Notes: generated from the letters alone by a model not told the origin. Shown: positions 16,517-25,511, counted from the first letter of the stretch. The stretch: DNA of 41,977 nucleotides from Saprospiraceae bacterium (GCA_027486765.1 JAIXOO010000128.1:1-41977), one strand, 5' to 3'. Translations and numbers: made by a program.

Positions 16517-18061
16517 ATGAAAAAATTGCAACCTTTAGGGCTATTGCTCCTCTTGTTCGTGGTAGAAAGTTGTGCCGTGAAAGTTCCACAACAGCGCATA
16601 CCACAAGCCATCGACTTTATCATTCTTCAAATCAATGACGTTTACGAGATCGCTCCTTTGGAGGGTGGCAACGCAGGTGGTCTGGCCAGAGTCGCCAGCA
16701 TTCGAAAAGAATTGCTCAAAGAAACCCCCAACGTAGTTACCGTCATCGCGGGGGACTTCCTTTCACCTAGCCTTACCGCCAACCTTAAGCTGGAAACGGG
16801 TGAAAAAATAGCTGGCCTTCAAATGATCGAAACACTTAATGCAATGGGGCTGGATTACGCCACTTTCGGGAATCATGAATTTGATGAAAGGGATTCAGCC
16901 CTGGTGCAAAAACGCTTCAACCAGTGTACATTTCGTTTTGTGAGCGCCAATGTGCGTCGGGTATACACGGGAGGAGCCATTGCACCCTTCAAACAGACAG
17001 TCAAGGGAAAAACAGAGCTGGTTCCTGATTTCATCAAACATACCTTTAAAAATAGTGCGGGGGACTCCATGAAGTTAGCCTTTACCGGGGTATTGCTGCC
17101 GTTTACCAAACGGCCCTACGTGCACTACTTGCCAGTGGAGGAAAACTTTCGCCGTGTGGTTGCCCAGGCCAAAACCCAGAGTGATGTAGTCGTAGCGCTA
17201 ACCCACCTTGCTGCTGCCGACGATCGGGCGCTGGCCGCAGCGGTGCCGGGCGTGCCCCTCTTCATTGGTGGCCACGACCACGACCATCAGGATCACTACG
17301 TGGAAAATACCATCATCACCAAGGCGGATGCCAATGCAAAAACGGTGTACATCCATCGCTGCAGGTTTGATCCCAACTCAAAATTGGTGCGGATTCAATC
17401 TTCACTTAAATATGTCAATGCCTCAATTCCTTCTGATCCCGCAACGGAGGCTGTAGTAAATAAATGGGTTTCCAAGGTGGACCAAACACTCCGCAACAAT
17501 GGCTACCAACCCGAACAAAAAATTGCCACCCTGCGCGAACCCCTGGAATGTAAAGAAACCGATATTCGCAGCCGTCAAACCAATTTTGGCGCCATGACAA
17601 CCCAGGCAATGGAATACGCCATGCCTGGCGCGGATGCCTACTTGATCAACTCGGGCTCCATGCGCATGGATGACAACCTGGCGGGCACGATGACCGTATA
17701 TGACGTAGTGCGTTCTTTTCCCTTTGGCGGTGGCTTCGCGCGGCAGGAAATCCCAGGATCGGAATTGAAAAATTTGCTGGACAACGGCCTGAAAAAGAAC
17801 AAAACTGAAGGTGGATACCTACAAGTCAGCCACATCAGTGAAGTAAATGGGGCCTGGCAGATCAATGGCAAACCCATCGACGACAAACAAATCTACAAAG
17901 TGGTGATTTCTTCCTTTGTGGCGGCAGGCAGTGAGGCCAATCTGGGTTTTATGGGCAAATATAAAGCCGATGAACCCAAAACATTGACCACCACCAAAGG
18001 AAAACAAATTAAAAATGATGTGCGGGACGTGGTGATTGAGTACATGACAGCCGCTTATTAA
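16517..18061 (+). CDS. 5'-nucleotidase/metallophosphatase family lipoprotein (UshA-like)
   Basis: A 514-residue envelope phosphoesterase. The leader ends in a lipobox (VVESC, Cys19). The N-terminal calcineurin-like domain has QINDVYEI (Asp41), AGDFLSPS (Asp80), GNHEFDE (Asn119, His120) and GGHDHDHQD. The C-terminal 5'-nucleotidase domain has NFGAMTTQAMEYAM, NSGSMRMDD and DVVRSFPFGG. Such enzymes release phosphate from nucleotides or sugar nucleotides outside the inner membrane. In the first metal motif the usual D-x-H is D-V-Y (Tyr43), a variant I also associate with some Bacteroidota members. It follows the candidate RNA and its terminator by 120 bases. Confidence 0.85.
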   Translation: MKKLQPLGLLLLLFVVESCAVKVPQQRIPQAIDFIILQINDVYEIAPLEGGNAGGLARVASIRKELLKETPNVVTVIAGDFLSPSLTANLKLETGEKIAGLQMIETLNAMGLDYATFGNHEFDERDSALVQKRFNQCTFRFVSANVRRVYTGGAIAPFKQTVKGKTELVPDFIKHTFKNSAGDSMKLAFTGVLLPFTKRPYVHYLPVEENFRRVVAQAKTQSDVVVALTHLAAADDRALAAAVPGVPLFIGGHDHDHQDHYVENTIITKADANAKTVYIHRCRFDPNSKLVRIQSSLKYVNASIPSDPATEAVVNKWVSKVDQTLRNNGYQPEQKIATLREPLECKETDIRSRQTNFGAMTTQAMEYAMPGADAYLINSGSMRMDDNLAGTMTVYDVVRSFPFGGGFARQEIPGSELKNLLDNGLKKNKTEGGYLQVSHISEVNGAWQINGKPIDDKQIYKVVISSFVAAGSEANLGFMGKYKADEPKTLTTTKGKQIKNDVRDVVIEYMTAAY

Positions 18062-18140
18062 GAGGGTTCCAAAGTTCCAAAGTTCCAAAGTTCCAGGGTT
18101 TCAAGGTTCCAGGGTTCCTGGGTTTCAAGGTTCCTTGAAA
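18062..18140. repeat. Iterated GTTCCA word repeat after a stop codon
   Basis: Directly after the TAA, AGAGGGTTCC is followed by imperfect iterations of GTTCCAAA, GTTCCAGG and GTTTCAAG, with internal hairpins such as CCAGG-GTT-CCTGG and a terminal CTTGAAACTTT partly complementary to the start. The same opening, AGAGGGTTCCA, occurs after another stop at 20161. No coding capacity. Confidence 0.75.
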
Positions 18141-18177
18141 CTTTAAAAAACCAGATTTGGGCTGGTCATTCTAAAGA

Positions 18178-18209
18178 CAAAGTGCCTTGATTCGCGTCAA
18201 GGCACTTTG
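18178..18209. terminator. Strong hairpin, probable terminator
   Basis: A perfect 13-bp stem CAAAGTGCCTTGA (18178-18190) / TCAAGGCACTTTG (18197-18209) has a six-base loop, TTCGCG. On + it is followed by CATTTTTA. It lies between convergent genes and could serve both directions. Confidence 0.7.
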
Positions 18210-18256
18210 CATTTTTACACTATGGAAATTGTAATAAAGGTCAAGCAATCTTTGGA

Positions 18257-18283
18257 ACCCGGTTTAGGCCGGGTCTTTTTTTT
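18257..18283 (+). terminator. Intrinsic terminator
   Basis: The stem ACCCGG (18257-18262) / CCGGGT (18269-18274) is followed by C and eight T (18276-18283). It is the second terminator-like hairpin within 110 bases between the nucleotidase-like gene and the convergent dipeptidase gene. Confidence 0.7.
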
Positions 18284-18337
18284 CCACAAAGACACAAAAT
18301 CGAACTAGCCAAACTTCGTGTCTTCGTTCCTTTGTGG
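18284..18337. repeat. Inverted repeat CCACAAAG...CTTTGTGG
   Basis: CCACAAAG (18284-18291) pairs with CTTTGTGG (18330-18337), and GACAC (18291-18295) pairs with GTGTC (18318-18322), with a bulge. It ends 17 bases before the stop of the minus-strand dipeptidase gene. The word resembles CACAAAGACAC repeats I recall as common in Bacteroidota intergenic DNA. Confidence 0.6.
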
Positions 18338-18354
18338 CTAAAAACTATATTTTC

Positions 18355-19596
18355 TTAACCTTTACTCGCTGCCTTCTCCGCTGCCTTCCAGACACGCAGT
18401 ACGTTTTTGGAACAAATTTTGGCGATGTCTTCTTCGCTATAGCCGCGTTTCAACAATTCAAAAACCAGGTTGGGGTATTGGGATACATCCTTGAGCCCGG
18501 TAGGCAGAGAATCACCTACGCCGTCAAAGTCAGAGCCGATACCAACGTGGTCAATTCCAATCAGTTTCACCACGTGATCAATGTGATCAGCTACTGTTTT
18601 TACGTCGGCGTACAACTTGGGATTCTTTTTGCCAAACTCTTCAATGAGTGGTTTGGCCGCAGCGTCAGAATCTTTAAGGCCCGCTTTTTTCAGGATATCG
18701 TTGAGCTCGTCGCGTTTTTTGTTGTTGTATTCCGGGATTTTGGAGTCCAGAAAGGTAGAGCCGAAATTGATTTGAATGACACCACCATTTTTAGCCAAAG
18801 CCTTTAGTTGATCATCACTCATGTTGCGCTGCCAGCCCGGAGTGAACTTGCGGCAGGAAGAGTGGGAAGCGATGACAGGGACCTTAGTGAGTTTAACCAC
18901 GTCAAAAAAGGAACTATCCGAAATGTGCGATACATCCACCATGATGCCTACCCGGTTCATTTCCTGGACCACTTTTTCGCCAAAAGGGCTCAGGCCGTTC
19001 CAGGTACCTGTGGTATCGTAGGAGGAATCACAAATCTGGTTGTCCTTACCGTGGGTAAGGGTGATGTAGCGAATGCCCCGGCGGTGGAAATAGGCCACAT
19101 TGGCGAGGTCGTCCATCATAGGGGCGCCGTTTTCCATTCCCATTGGCAGGGAAATCAGACCTTGCTTAAAATTGGCCTCCACTTCAGCCGGCGAGAGGGC
19201 GATCTTAAACTTGTCGGGAATCTCACGGGCAATGCCGCTCACCATGTCGATCAAAGAGTCGGCCAGGAGCTTCGCTTTGCCATTGAGCTGGTAGGAAGAA
19301 GGAATGTAAATCGACATGAAGGGACAACTCAGACCACCTTTTTTGGCGCGCACATAATCGAAGTCTCCTTCTTTGGTTTCCACCGGAATCCCGATGTATT
19401 GGCGCGTCAACTGGAAATTGGTCACTTTGAGGCGGTAAGGTAAATCTACGTGTCCATCGATGATGATGTACTTGTGGGCCAATTGGTCGGCTAAGGCACG
19501 GGTAGCTTCATCAGATTGGTTTTTAAGGGCTACCTTGGGTGAACAACTCCAGCTCAGCACCAATAGCAGGCATAGGTATGGTAATTTTTTGAGCAT
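18355..19596 (-). CDS. Membrane dipeptidase, renal dipeptidase family (peptidase M19), lipoprotein
   Basis: Zinc dipeptidase of 413 residues that hydrolyses dipeptides, often with D- or dehydro-residues, at the cell envelope. I start it at 19596 (MLKKLPYLCLLLVLSWSC), which gives a lipoprotein leader with Cys18; an in-frame extension to 19683 has no signal. The metal-site motifs of M19 are present: DGHVDLP (His49, Asp51), the bridging Glu in GMENGAP, DVSHISD and ASHSSCR, followed by GGVIQINF and the C-terminal GIGSDFDG. The length fits the family. Confidence 0.92.
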   Translation of the reverse strand: MLKKLPYLCLLLVLSWSCSPKVALKNQSDEATRALADQLAHKYIIIDGHVDLPYRLKVTNFQLTRQYIGIPVETKEGDFDYVRAKKGGLSCPFMSIYIPSSYQLNGKAKLLADSLIDMVSGIAREIPDKFKIALSPAEVEANFKQGLISLPMGMENGAPMMDDLANVAYFHRRGIRYITLTHGKDNQICDSSYDTTGTWNGLSPFGEKVVQEMNRVGIMVDVSHISDSSFFDVVKLTKVPVIASHSSCRKFTPGWQRNMSDDQLKALAKNGGVIQINFGSTFLDSKIPEYNNKKRDELNDILKKAGLKDSDAAAKPLIEEFGKKNPKLYADVKTVADHIDHVVKLIGIDHVGIGSDFDGVGDSLPTGLKDVSQYPNLVFELLKRGYSEEDIAKICSKNVLRVWKAAEKAASKG

Positions 19597-19766
19597 GACT
19601 ACAAAATTTTGAAAACAAAGTAGTTTGTGTGAAAAATGGCTTTGAGTTGGAAATGTAGATACTTTTTGGCGTTTTTGCGTCAAAAGCGACGCGAGTTCTT
19701 TTATTTTACATGCAAGAAAAAAGCAACTGTTTAATCATAATCATTTCACGATCTAAAGTGTGATCC

Positions 19767-20156
19767 ATGTTTGAAAAATTCCTGCTCCCAAGCCTATGTA
19801 TTTTTGTTTTTGGCTTAAAAGGTTTTGCACAAAGTCCGGTAAAAACGAAACCGGTATATTGCGATAACTTACCTAGTGCGTACGATGCCAAGCCCAAACC
19901 CAAAGCCTTACCCGTGTTTAATACCACAACCGGACTGGAATACCGCGTACAAGTAGCTGTACTAAAAGATACCGACCCCCGGAATTATCATTTTCACAAT
20001 AGCCTGGCCGCCCGTTATCAACCCTGTGAGCAGGTGTGGATTGTGGAGTCGAAAAAAACTTTTAAGAGCCGAGCCGAGGCAGAGCGCCTGAAAGCAGAGC
20101 TGGAAAGATTGGGGTACCCGGGGAGTTACATCACGACGATTGTGTCGTATGAGTAG
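19767..20156 (+). CDS. Small exported SPOR-domain-like protein
   Basis: A 129-residue protein with an N-terminal signal (LLPSLCIFVFGLKGFAQ), a Pro/Lys-rich linker and a C-terminal region that reads like a SPOR domain. There, YRVQVAVLKDTDP supplies the first strand and KTFKSRAEAERLKAELERLG the helix, followed by the strand GSYITTIVSYE. SPOR domains bind denuded glycan strands of peptidoglycan, often at division sites. With no other domain it may simply tether or sense peptidoglycan. It sits between the dipeptidase gene (divergent) and a T9SS protein gene (convergent). Confidence 0.7.
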   Translation: MFEKFLLPSLCIFVFGLKGFAQSPVKTKPVYCDNLPSAYDAKPKPKALPVFNTTTGLEYRVQVAVLKDTDPRNYHFHNSLAARYQPCEQVWIVESKKTFKSRAEAERLKAELERLGYPGSYITTIVSYE

Positions 20157-20160
20157 AAAC

Positions 20161-20199
20161 AGAGGGTTCCATGGTTCCATGTTCCAGGGTTCCAGGGTT
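20161..20199. repeat. Short GTTCCA word repeat after a stop codon
   Basis: Starting five bases after the TAG, AGAGGGTTCCATGGTTCC continues in GTTCCAGGG iterations. It shares its opening with the repeat at 18062 but is shorter and makes only weak hairpins. It looks like a reduced copy of the same kind of element. Confidence 0.6.
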
Positions 20200-20283
20200 G
20201 GTCGCCTGAGTCTGGGGTCAAAATCTCGACCTGGCGAAAAACCGTGCCCATCTGTTAGGCGTGAGGTAAAATGTTGGTAAGAT

Positions 20284-20310
20284 TTTTCAAAAGGTGCAGC
20301 CTTTTGAAAA
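20284..20310. terminator. Hairpin between convergent genes
   Basis: A perfect 11-bp stem TTTTCAAAAGG (20284-20294) / CCTTTTGAAAA (20300-20310) has the loop TGCAG. It lies 30 bases from the stop of the minus-strand LamG gene and 128 bases from the stop of the SPOR gene. T/A-rich arms could act as a terminator in either direction. Confidence 0.55.
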
Positions 20311-20339
20311 GTTCCTAATGCTTTATTTCGTGCTATGCA

Positions 20340-21563
20340 TTAGTGCTTCAGTACTCGCTGCGTCACGATGCCTGTCTTCGATTTCACCTGCACAAGATAC
20401 ATCCCAGCCCGCAAGGCCGACAAATCCACTTGATTGCACCTTTTAGCCGTCATCAGCAATTGCCCATTGGTATTGAAAACAGAAACTTCAGGGAGCACTT
20501 CTCCGTAATTTTCAATTTTTACCATTCCACGCGTAAAGGTTGGGAAAATCTGTAGCCGGATTCCCACTCCTTCCAGTACAACAAACACTACTTTAGAAAA
20601 CTCAAAACTTCCATCAAAATCCACCTGACGGAGGCGGTAATAGTTTCCGGTACTTCCTGGATTGAGGTGTTGGAAGCTGTAGGCACGCCCTTCAGCAGTA
20701 GTGCCGTAACCCTCTACAAAACCGAGCGCCTGCCACTGGAGCGCATCGCTGCTATGGAGCACTTCGAAGCCCTGATTGTTGGTCTCACTGGAGGTACGCC
20801 ATTCCAATTGCACGGATTTTTCTTGGGCTCTGGCCTGAAAAGAACTCAACTCCACGGGCAATACACTCGGGCCATTCACCCAATTGGAACTGGTACCACT
20901 CAAACCAAAATTAGTCAGTGTTCCATTGTTGTTATTCCCGCTGGCATCTGTCAAGGTCGTAACCCCGGAGTTGCTGCCATTGGCGGTACCTTGATTGAAA
21001 TGATAAGTTGCGACCAGGCCAGTTCCAGATGATATTGCGGAGTTCATGGAGGCCAGGATTTGGGCTTGGGTACGGGCTACATTCCAAATGCGAACCTCGT
21101 CGATGGCGCCATTGAAATATTGACCAGCACCTGGGCCACCCTCCCCGATTAAAACATTTGAATTTTGATTGACGATGGAATAGCCCGAGTAGGAGGCTTT
21201 GGCGACGCCGTCCAGGTATACAGTTGCGGTTCCTGCGGATAAAGTGAGCGCTACGTGGTGCCAGATTCCATCAGCCACATTGACTCCCGTACTCAAATCC
21301 CCAACATTGTACAAATGGGAAATGAGGATGTTGTCTTTCAGGTAAAGTCCATAAGCCCACTGCTTGGTAACAATGGCACGATAGCCGGAGGCTGGATTGG
21401 CTTTGATCCAGGCTTCGATGGTGATGGAATTGGACTGAAACGCCGCAGGGTTTCCACAGTTGATAAAGTCATTTGAGCCATCAAAACTTAGGGCGTTGTA
21501 CTGCGCTTGGGCTTGAAAAAGGAAGAGGATAAATAAAGCAGTCAGGATTGTCGATTTTTTCAT
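20340..21563 (-). CDS. Secreted LamG-domain protein with T9SS C-terminal sorting domain
   Basis: A 407-residue exported protein. A signal peptide (ILTALFILFLFQAQAQ) is followed by a concanavalin/LamG domain (about 22-180: ALSFDGSNDFINCGN, ITIEAWIKAN, WHHVALTLSAGTATVYLDG, GAIDEVRIWNVART), usually carbohydrate-binding. Next comes a fibronectin-like linker (LPVELSSFQARAQEKSVQLE) and a type IX secretion/Por sorting domain (about 325-407). The sorting domain keeps the ending GMYLVQVKSKTGIVTQRVLKH, but its opening motif is IFPTFTRGMVKIE instead of the usual YPNP form. It is probably exported by T9SS and attached to or released from the cell surface. Confidence 0.88.
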   Translation of the reverse strand: MKKSTILTALFILFLFQAQAQYNALSFDGSNDFINCGNPAAFQSNSITIEAWIKANPASGYRAIVTKQWAYGLYLKDNILISHLYNVGDLSTGVNVADGIWHHVALTLSAGTATVYLDGVAKASYSGYSIVNQNSNVLIGEGGPGAGQYFNGAIDEVRIWNVARTQAQILASMNSAISSGTGLVATYHFNQGTANGSNSGVTTLTDASGNNNNGTLTNFGLSGTSSNWVNGPSVLPVELSSFQARAQEKSVQLEWRTSSETNNQGFEVLHSSDALQWQALGFVEGYGTTAEGRAYSFQHLNPGSTGNYYRLRQVDFDGSFEFSKVVFVVLEGVGIRLQIFPTFTRGMVKIENYGEVLPEVSVFNTNGQLLMTAKRCNQVDLSALRAGMYLVQVKSKTGIVTQRVLKH

Positions 21564-21728
21564 GTGCTACCCATTTAGAGGAGTGGATCGCACAAAGAAG
21601 CGGAATCATCCAACGGGGATTAAAAAGAAGGGCTTGACAAAAAGATGACAACTTCCTCGACTTGGATTATTCGTCTAACAATTAGGCCATTACAAAATCA
21701 GAAAATTGATAGGTATTAAATGGCAAAT

Positions 21729-23453
21729 TTATGGCGATTCTACCTCCATTTTCCGCCGCAAGCGCAACCTGGTTTGATGGATGGTATTTTTGTTGACCCC
21801 CAGCATGTTGGCCATATCGGCGGTGCTCAAGCCCAGCTTTTCGAGCACCAGCAGGCGGGTTTCGGCGTGAGTGAGGTCGGGAAATTGTTCCTTTTGCATG
21901 GCGATAAAGCCGGGTTGTACTTTTTCAAATAGGCCCCTAAATTTTGTCCAATCCGCTTCAGTGAGGATGGTAGCCGTAGTCAATTGTTCCAGATACTCAC
22001 TGTGTTTGCCTTGCTGGGCCAATTTTTCGTTCTCGAGGCGGAGGTTTTCTACCAGCTCCGACTTTTCCCGAAAACCTTGAGTTAGTGCTTCCAAGTTGAT
22101 TTTGGCGGCACTCAATTCAATTTCCTTTTGGCGGCGTTGGGCTCGAAAATACTGATAGCGCCAGCCTATTAAAATCAGCAGGATGGCGAATGCAGAGAGG
22201 CCGAGTTTTTGCTGCAATTGCTTTTCTTTTTCTAACAAATGTAATTGTTCAGCATGTTTCTCGGCCTCGAAGCGCAGCTGGATTTGGGCCAGTTTTCGGG
22301 CGTCATTCTTTCGATCGAGGCTATCCTGTAAAGTTTGTGCAAGGTGATTGTAGCGTAAAGCCTCAACTGCCTGGCCACGCATTTCATGATAGTTTGAGCA
22401 GTGCTGGTAAAGCCGAAGGGGTTTGAAATACTCCAATTGACCTAGTGGTTCTAGTTTTTCTTTGATAAAAGTGGCACGATTCAACAGCGTTTCTACTTCA
22501 TCCAATTTGCCCAGCTTCAGTTTGACCGAGATCAACACCTGCAAGGCATCATACTCGGCCTGATAGGGCGCTACTGCATTCGTTGCTTCTTGTACTTTGC
22601 TCAGGGTGTAGCCCAGATTTGCAAAGTGTTCACTTTGGGCAAAATTGCCCTGCTCGGTGAGCAAATCGGCGATTTCAATAGCCGCGAAGCCTTCCCAAAA
22701 GCGATTCCACCACTGAGTACCCGGGTTGTCTGGTTTGAATTTTTGGTGAAAATGAAGGATTTTTTCGGCGTACTGGATGGACTTTTTAAAGTCTTTTTTT
22801 CGCTTCCAGTAAGTTTGCAAGTAGCTCAAGGCCTGGGTATAATGGTGCCCACCCTCGACAGTTGGCTGGATAAAGCGCTCTTCAACCGAGAGGTATTGAA
22901 AGGCTTGCTCAAAATCCCCCAATTCCCACATGAAATGATTGAGGTTGAACAAAATGGCATCTACCCCGTAATCCCTGAATTTTTCAAAACCAATGGCCCG
23001 CATTCGTTCGAAGGTTTTTTGAATCTCCACGTAGCGCTCTTCATAGCTTAGTTTGTTGGCAGGGCTAAGGTCATTGGACAAATAATGATGGGCGACGACT
23101 TCTTCTACCACAAAGCCCCTTTTTTTTGCCTCGGTTTCTATTTCCTGATGAAGTTCCCGAACGCTTCTTCCTCCGGGCATGCTGAATCCCTCATTCCCGG
23201 CAATTTGCCCCAGGTAGTATTTTACGGCCAATACGCTATGGTGGTCTTTTTGGGCTTCAGCGATGTCCAACATGTGGCCCAGCAACTTTGACAGTTGTGC
23301 ACCACTGGTCATTTTCCAAAAAGGATAACCGTGGACAAAACGGTAACGCTCCGCTGGGGTCATGGCACGGAAATGTTGCTCATCCCAAGCCGCCTGAGCA
23401 GAGGAGATGGGCTGCAATCCGAAGAAAAAAAGGAGTACGAATAGGTAACGCAA
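21729..23453 (-). CDS. TPR-rich transmembrane regulator with C-terminal HTH
   Basis: A 574-residue protein of the Bacteroidota TPR/HTH type. Signal peptide (about 1-20); a helical repeat region of TPR-like units (about 60-390, e.g. YTQALSYLQTYWKRKKDFKK); a short coiled coil; a transmembrane helix (about 418-437, LGLSAFAILLILIGWRYQYF); a second coiled coil (AAKINLEALTQGFREKSELV); and a LuxR-like helix-turn-helix (about 534-567, THAETRLLVLEKLGLSTADM, then GVNKNTIHQTRLRLRRK). Such proteins are thought to carry a periplasmic signal to a cytoplasmic DNA-binding domain. The target is unknown; the downstream T9SS gene is a candidate by position only. Confidence 0.8.
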   Translation of the reverse strand: MRYLFVLLFFFGLQPISSAQAAWDEQHFRAMTPAERYRFVHGYPFWKMTSGAQLSKLLGHMLDIAEAQKDHHSVLAVKYYLGQIAGNEGFSMPGGRSVRELHQEIETEAKKRGFVVEEVVAHHYLSNDLSPANKLSYEERYVEIQKTFERMRAIGFEKFRDYGVDAILFNLNHFMWELGDFEQAFQYLSVEERFIQPTVEGGHHYTQALSYLQTYWKRKKDFKKSIQYAEKILHFHQKFKPDNPGTQWWNRFWEGFAAIEIADLLTEQGNFAQSEHFANLGYTLSKVQEATNAVAPYQAEYDALQVLISVKLKLGKLDEVETLLNRATFIKEKLEPLGQLEYFKPLRLYQHCSNYHEMRGQAVEALRYNHLAQTLQDSLDRKNDARKLAQIQLRFEAEKHAEQLHLLEKEKQLQQKLGLSAFAILLILIGWRYQYFRAQRRQKEIELSAAKINLEALTQGFREKSELVENLRLENEKLAQQGKHSEYLEQLTTATILTEADWTKFRGLFEKVQPGFIAMQKEQFPDLTHAETRLLVLEKLGLSTADMANMLGVNKNTIHQTRLRLRRKMEVESP

Positions 23454-23594
23454 TGGTTTGGGTGTATTTCAGAATTAATTGGAATGTGATGGGTTAAGTG
23501 CCAGAAACACCACCTGCATCCTGGATTCTTCTTAATTCAAGGGATAAAATTTCAATGTGTCTACGCTCAAATTTTCCAAAACCCACTACCTCCT

Positions 23595-25370
23595 TCACAA
23601 TTCCCGATCCAACCAAACCGCCAACTGCCTTCTCGTAACACCCTCCTTTTCCAGCCCTGATTTTTTCACCTTAAATCCAAGTTCCTCTAGGTATTTCGCT
23701 ACGACTGTTGTACTTAAAACAGCATGTTCGACTCCACTCAGACCAGGACGAAGCTGATCCAACAATAGTTGCAAATCTGGCTGAGAGATGAGTTTATCCG
23801 GGTAAAAAAACATCTCATTGGCCCAATCGACTGCTTTCGGTTCAGCCTTGATCCAGCCGCGCACACAAGCCCTTTGGATGGCGCGAAAATCAGGGTCTTG
23901 GGGCATTACATCGGTCAAGGGGAACACATAGGCACCCGCAGCGAGCAATGTTTCCTGCAGGGCAGGTACCTTTAGCTCCCGGGCTTCAATGCCTTTTTTC
24001 ACCACCATAGCTGCCGCCGCACCAGCCGCTTGCCCGATGCCCAGCACTACGGGTTGTAGGCGAGTACAACCATTGACCATGTGTGACACGCTGATGCTTT
24101 TTTCAGCCACGATCAATCCATCCATTTTCTCGGGGATCAAGCAGGCATATGGCACGGTGAAAGGTGGGATTTGGTAGTAATTCTTTTCGTTGCTCACTGC
24201 CGGGTTTTCCTCGTGATGGTGATCAATGGGGTAATTGCCCACGGCGATGCCGATTTTGTAAAAAGCCTTGCCCCCGGGAGCATAAGGATCCAATAAGTCA
24301 TTCATGGTAAAAAACTGTAGTCCTTTGACCCGCCGGGCTTCGCGGTGGTAGGGGATGAAGGGCAGGCTGTCTACTGTGCCAAACTCATTGTACAAACCCA
24401 AATGGGTAAAACCAGCTCTGTTTTGCAAGAACCAGACATACGCCAGGGTTTTGGTTTTGGCTTTTTGGAGTGCTTTTTGTCGTTCGGATGGGTTTAGCCC
24501 AATCAAGTTCAGATAGGTATCATTGCCTTTGAGGGGCCAGTTGATCATGTACTTGTTGTTGGGTAGTTTGCCATAAGTGATCAAGGCGGCACAAGCATGG
24601 CGGGCATTGGCGGGGTCGGGACAAACCTCTTTGCAGGTACATTCAAAATCGTTGAGGTCGTAGTCTGCTGGTTTTGCCAACAACGGCGCCTTCCCAATCC
24701 CGTAATCCTTCAAAATGGCTACGTAGGTGAGGTCTTGAATGTTGTTGGCCTGGCGCTCCAGAGGGGCAAGTTCTTCGCCAGTCAAACTGCGCGGGTCTTG
24801 ACCAATGTAGTGTTCGCAGCCCGCCATGGCCAGCACATCGCCCAATTCGGTGGCATCAATGGTGATTTTGGCGCGGATCTCCAGCTTTTTCCCTGCTGCG
24901 TTTTCAAAAACAACCCCACGTACGGTATTGCCCGATTTCAGTACCTGGGTTGGAAAATAGCCATGCATGCGGCTTAATTTGGGGTATGGGTCAAGCAATT
25001 GCTTAAAAATTTGATTGCCTACAGCGGGTTCGTATTGGGTTTCACTTACCCAACCCGTGGCCAGGGCTTTGGGGCCGCCGTAATGTTGTTCCAATTTGGT
25101 CCGGAATTCCCCCCAGATGCCCGATGGCATTTTGTGATTGCCATCAATGGCGCTTACCCCTGAAGCGGTCAGCATTCCGCCCAGCCAGGGTGTCTCTTCT
25201 ACCAAGATGACTTTGCGGCCCATCCGTGCAGCTTGGAGCGCTGCGGCAGTACCAGAGGCACCTCCTCCTGCAATCAAGATTTCGGTTTTGAGGGTTTGGA
25301 GCGATTGTGCCATTAGCCTTGTACCCGTACAACAGGATAAGAGAAAAAGTAAAGGGAGGATTCGCAGCAT
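23595..25370 (-). CDS. Exported FAD-dependent oxidoreductase (PF12831 type) with SLH-like tail
   Basis: A 591-residue flavoprotein. I start it at 25370 (MLRILPLLFLLSCCTG), which gives a signal or lipoprotein-like leader; a longer frame to 25430 adds 20 residues. The FAD motif is ILIAGGGASGTAAALQAAR, followed by VILVEETPWLGGMLTASG. A second conserved block, CTRLQPVVLGIGQAAGAAAA, closes the FAD domain. Relatives are often annotated xanthan lyase, but the fold is an oxidoreductase and the substrate is unknown. The last ~115 residues (FPLTDVMPQDPDFRAIQRAC, VRGWIKA, FYPDKLISQPDLQLLLDQL) resemble one or two S-layer-homology (SLH)-type repeats, an inference by eye. Confidence 0.75.
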   Translation of the reverse strand: MLRILPLLFLLSCCTGTRLMAQSLQTLKTEILIAGGGASGTAAALQAARMGRKVILVEETPWLGGMLTASGVSAIDGNHKMPSGIWGEFRTKLEQHYGGPKALATGWVSETQYEPAVGNQIFKQLLDPYPKLSRMHGYFPTQVLKSGNTVRGVVFENAAGKKLEIRAKITIDATELGDVLAMAGCEHYIGQDPRSLTGEELAPLERQANNIQDLTYVAILKDYGIGKAPLLAKPADYDLNDFECTCKEVCPDPANARHACAALITYGKLPNNKYMINWPLKGNDTYLNLIGLNPSERQKALQKAKTKTLAYVWFLQNRAGFTHLGLYNEFGTVDSLPFIPYHREARRVKGLQFFTMNDLLDPYAPGGKAFYKIGIAVGNYPIDHHHEENPAVSNEKNYYQIPPFTVPYACLIPEKMDGLIVAEKSISVSHMVNGCTRLQPVVLGIGQAAGAAAAMVVKKGIEARELKVPALQETLLAAGAYVFPLTDVMPQDPDFRAIQRACVRGWIKAEPKAVDWANEMFFYPDKLISQPDLQLLLDQLRPGLSGVEHAVLSTTVVAKYLEELGFKVKKSGLEKEGVTRRQLAVWLDREL

Positions 25371-25464
25371 GATTATGTCCATTTGAAAGGTGATCGGAGG
25401 TAAAATACCGCAAAAGTTGGACACCTTCATTTGTAAGGGCTATTTTTTGCCTCAAATGCTTAGC

Positions 25465-25495
25465 TTGATTAAGTAAGTTGAAATGCCTATTTTTG
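25465..25495 (+). promoter_or_regulatory. Bacteroidota-type promoter for the Uma2 gene
   Basis: TTG at 25465-25467, a 20-base spacer, then TATTTTTG at 25488-25495, an exact TAnnTTTG. Transcription would begin near 25502, leaving a leader of about ten bases before the ATG at 25512. Confidence 0.6.
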
Positions 25496-25511
25496 TACAA
25501 AATTAAATGTT

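Noticed and set aside
18062-18140. CRISPR array
   Set aside because: The repeated words are short, irregular and contiguous, with no unique spacers of constant length and no cas genes.
18334-19443. Plus-strand open frames opposite the M19 dipeptidase
   Set aside because: The dipeptidase motifs on minus are unambiguous; the frames opposite are composition artefacts.
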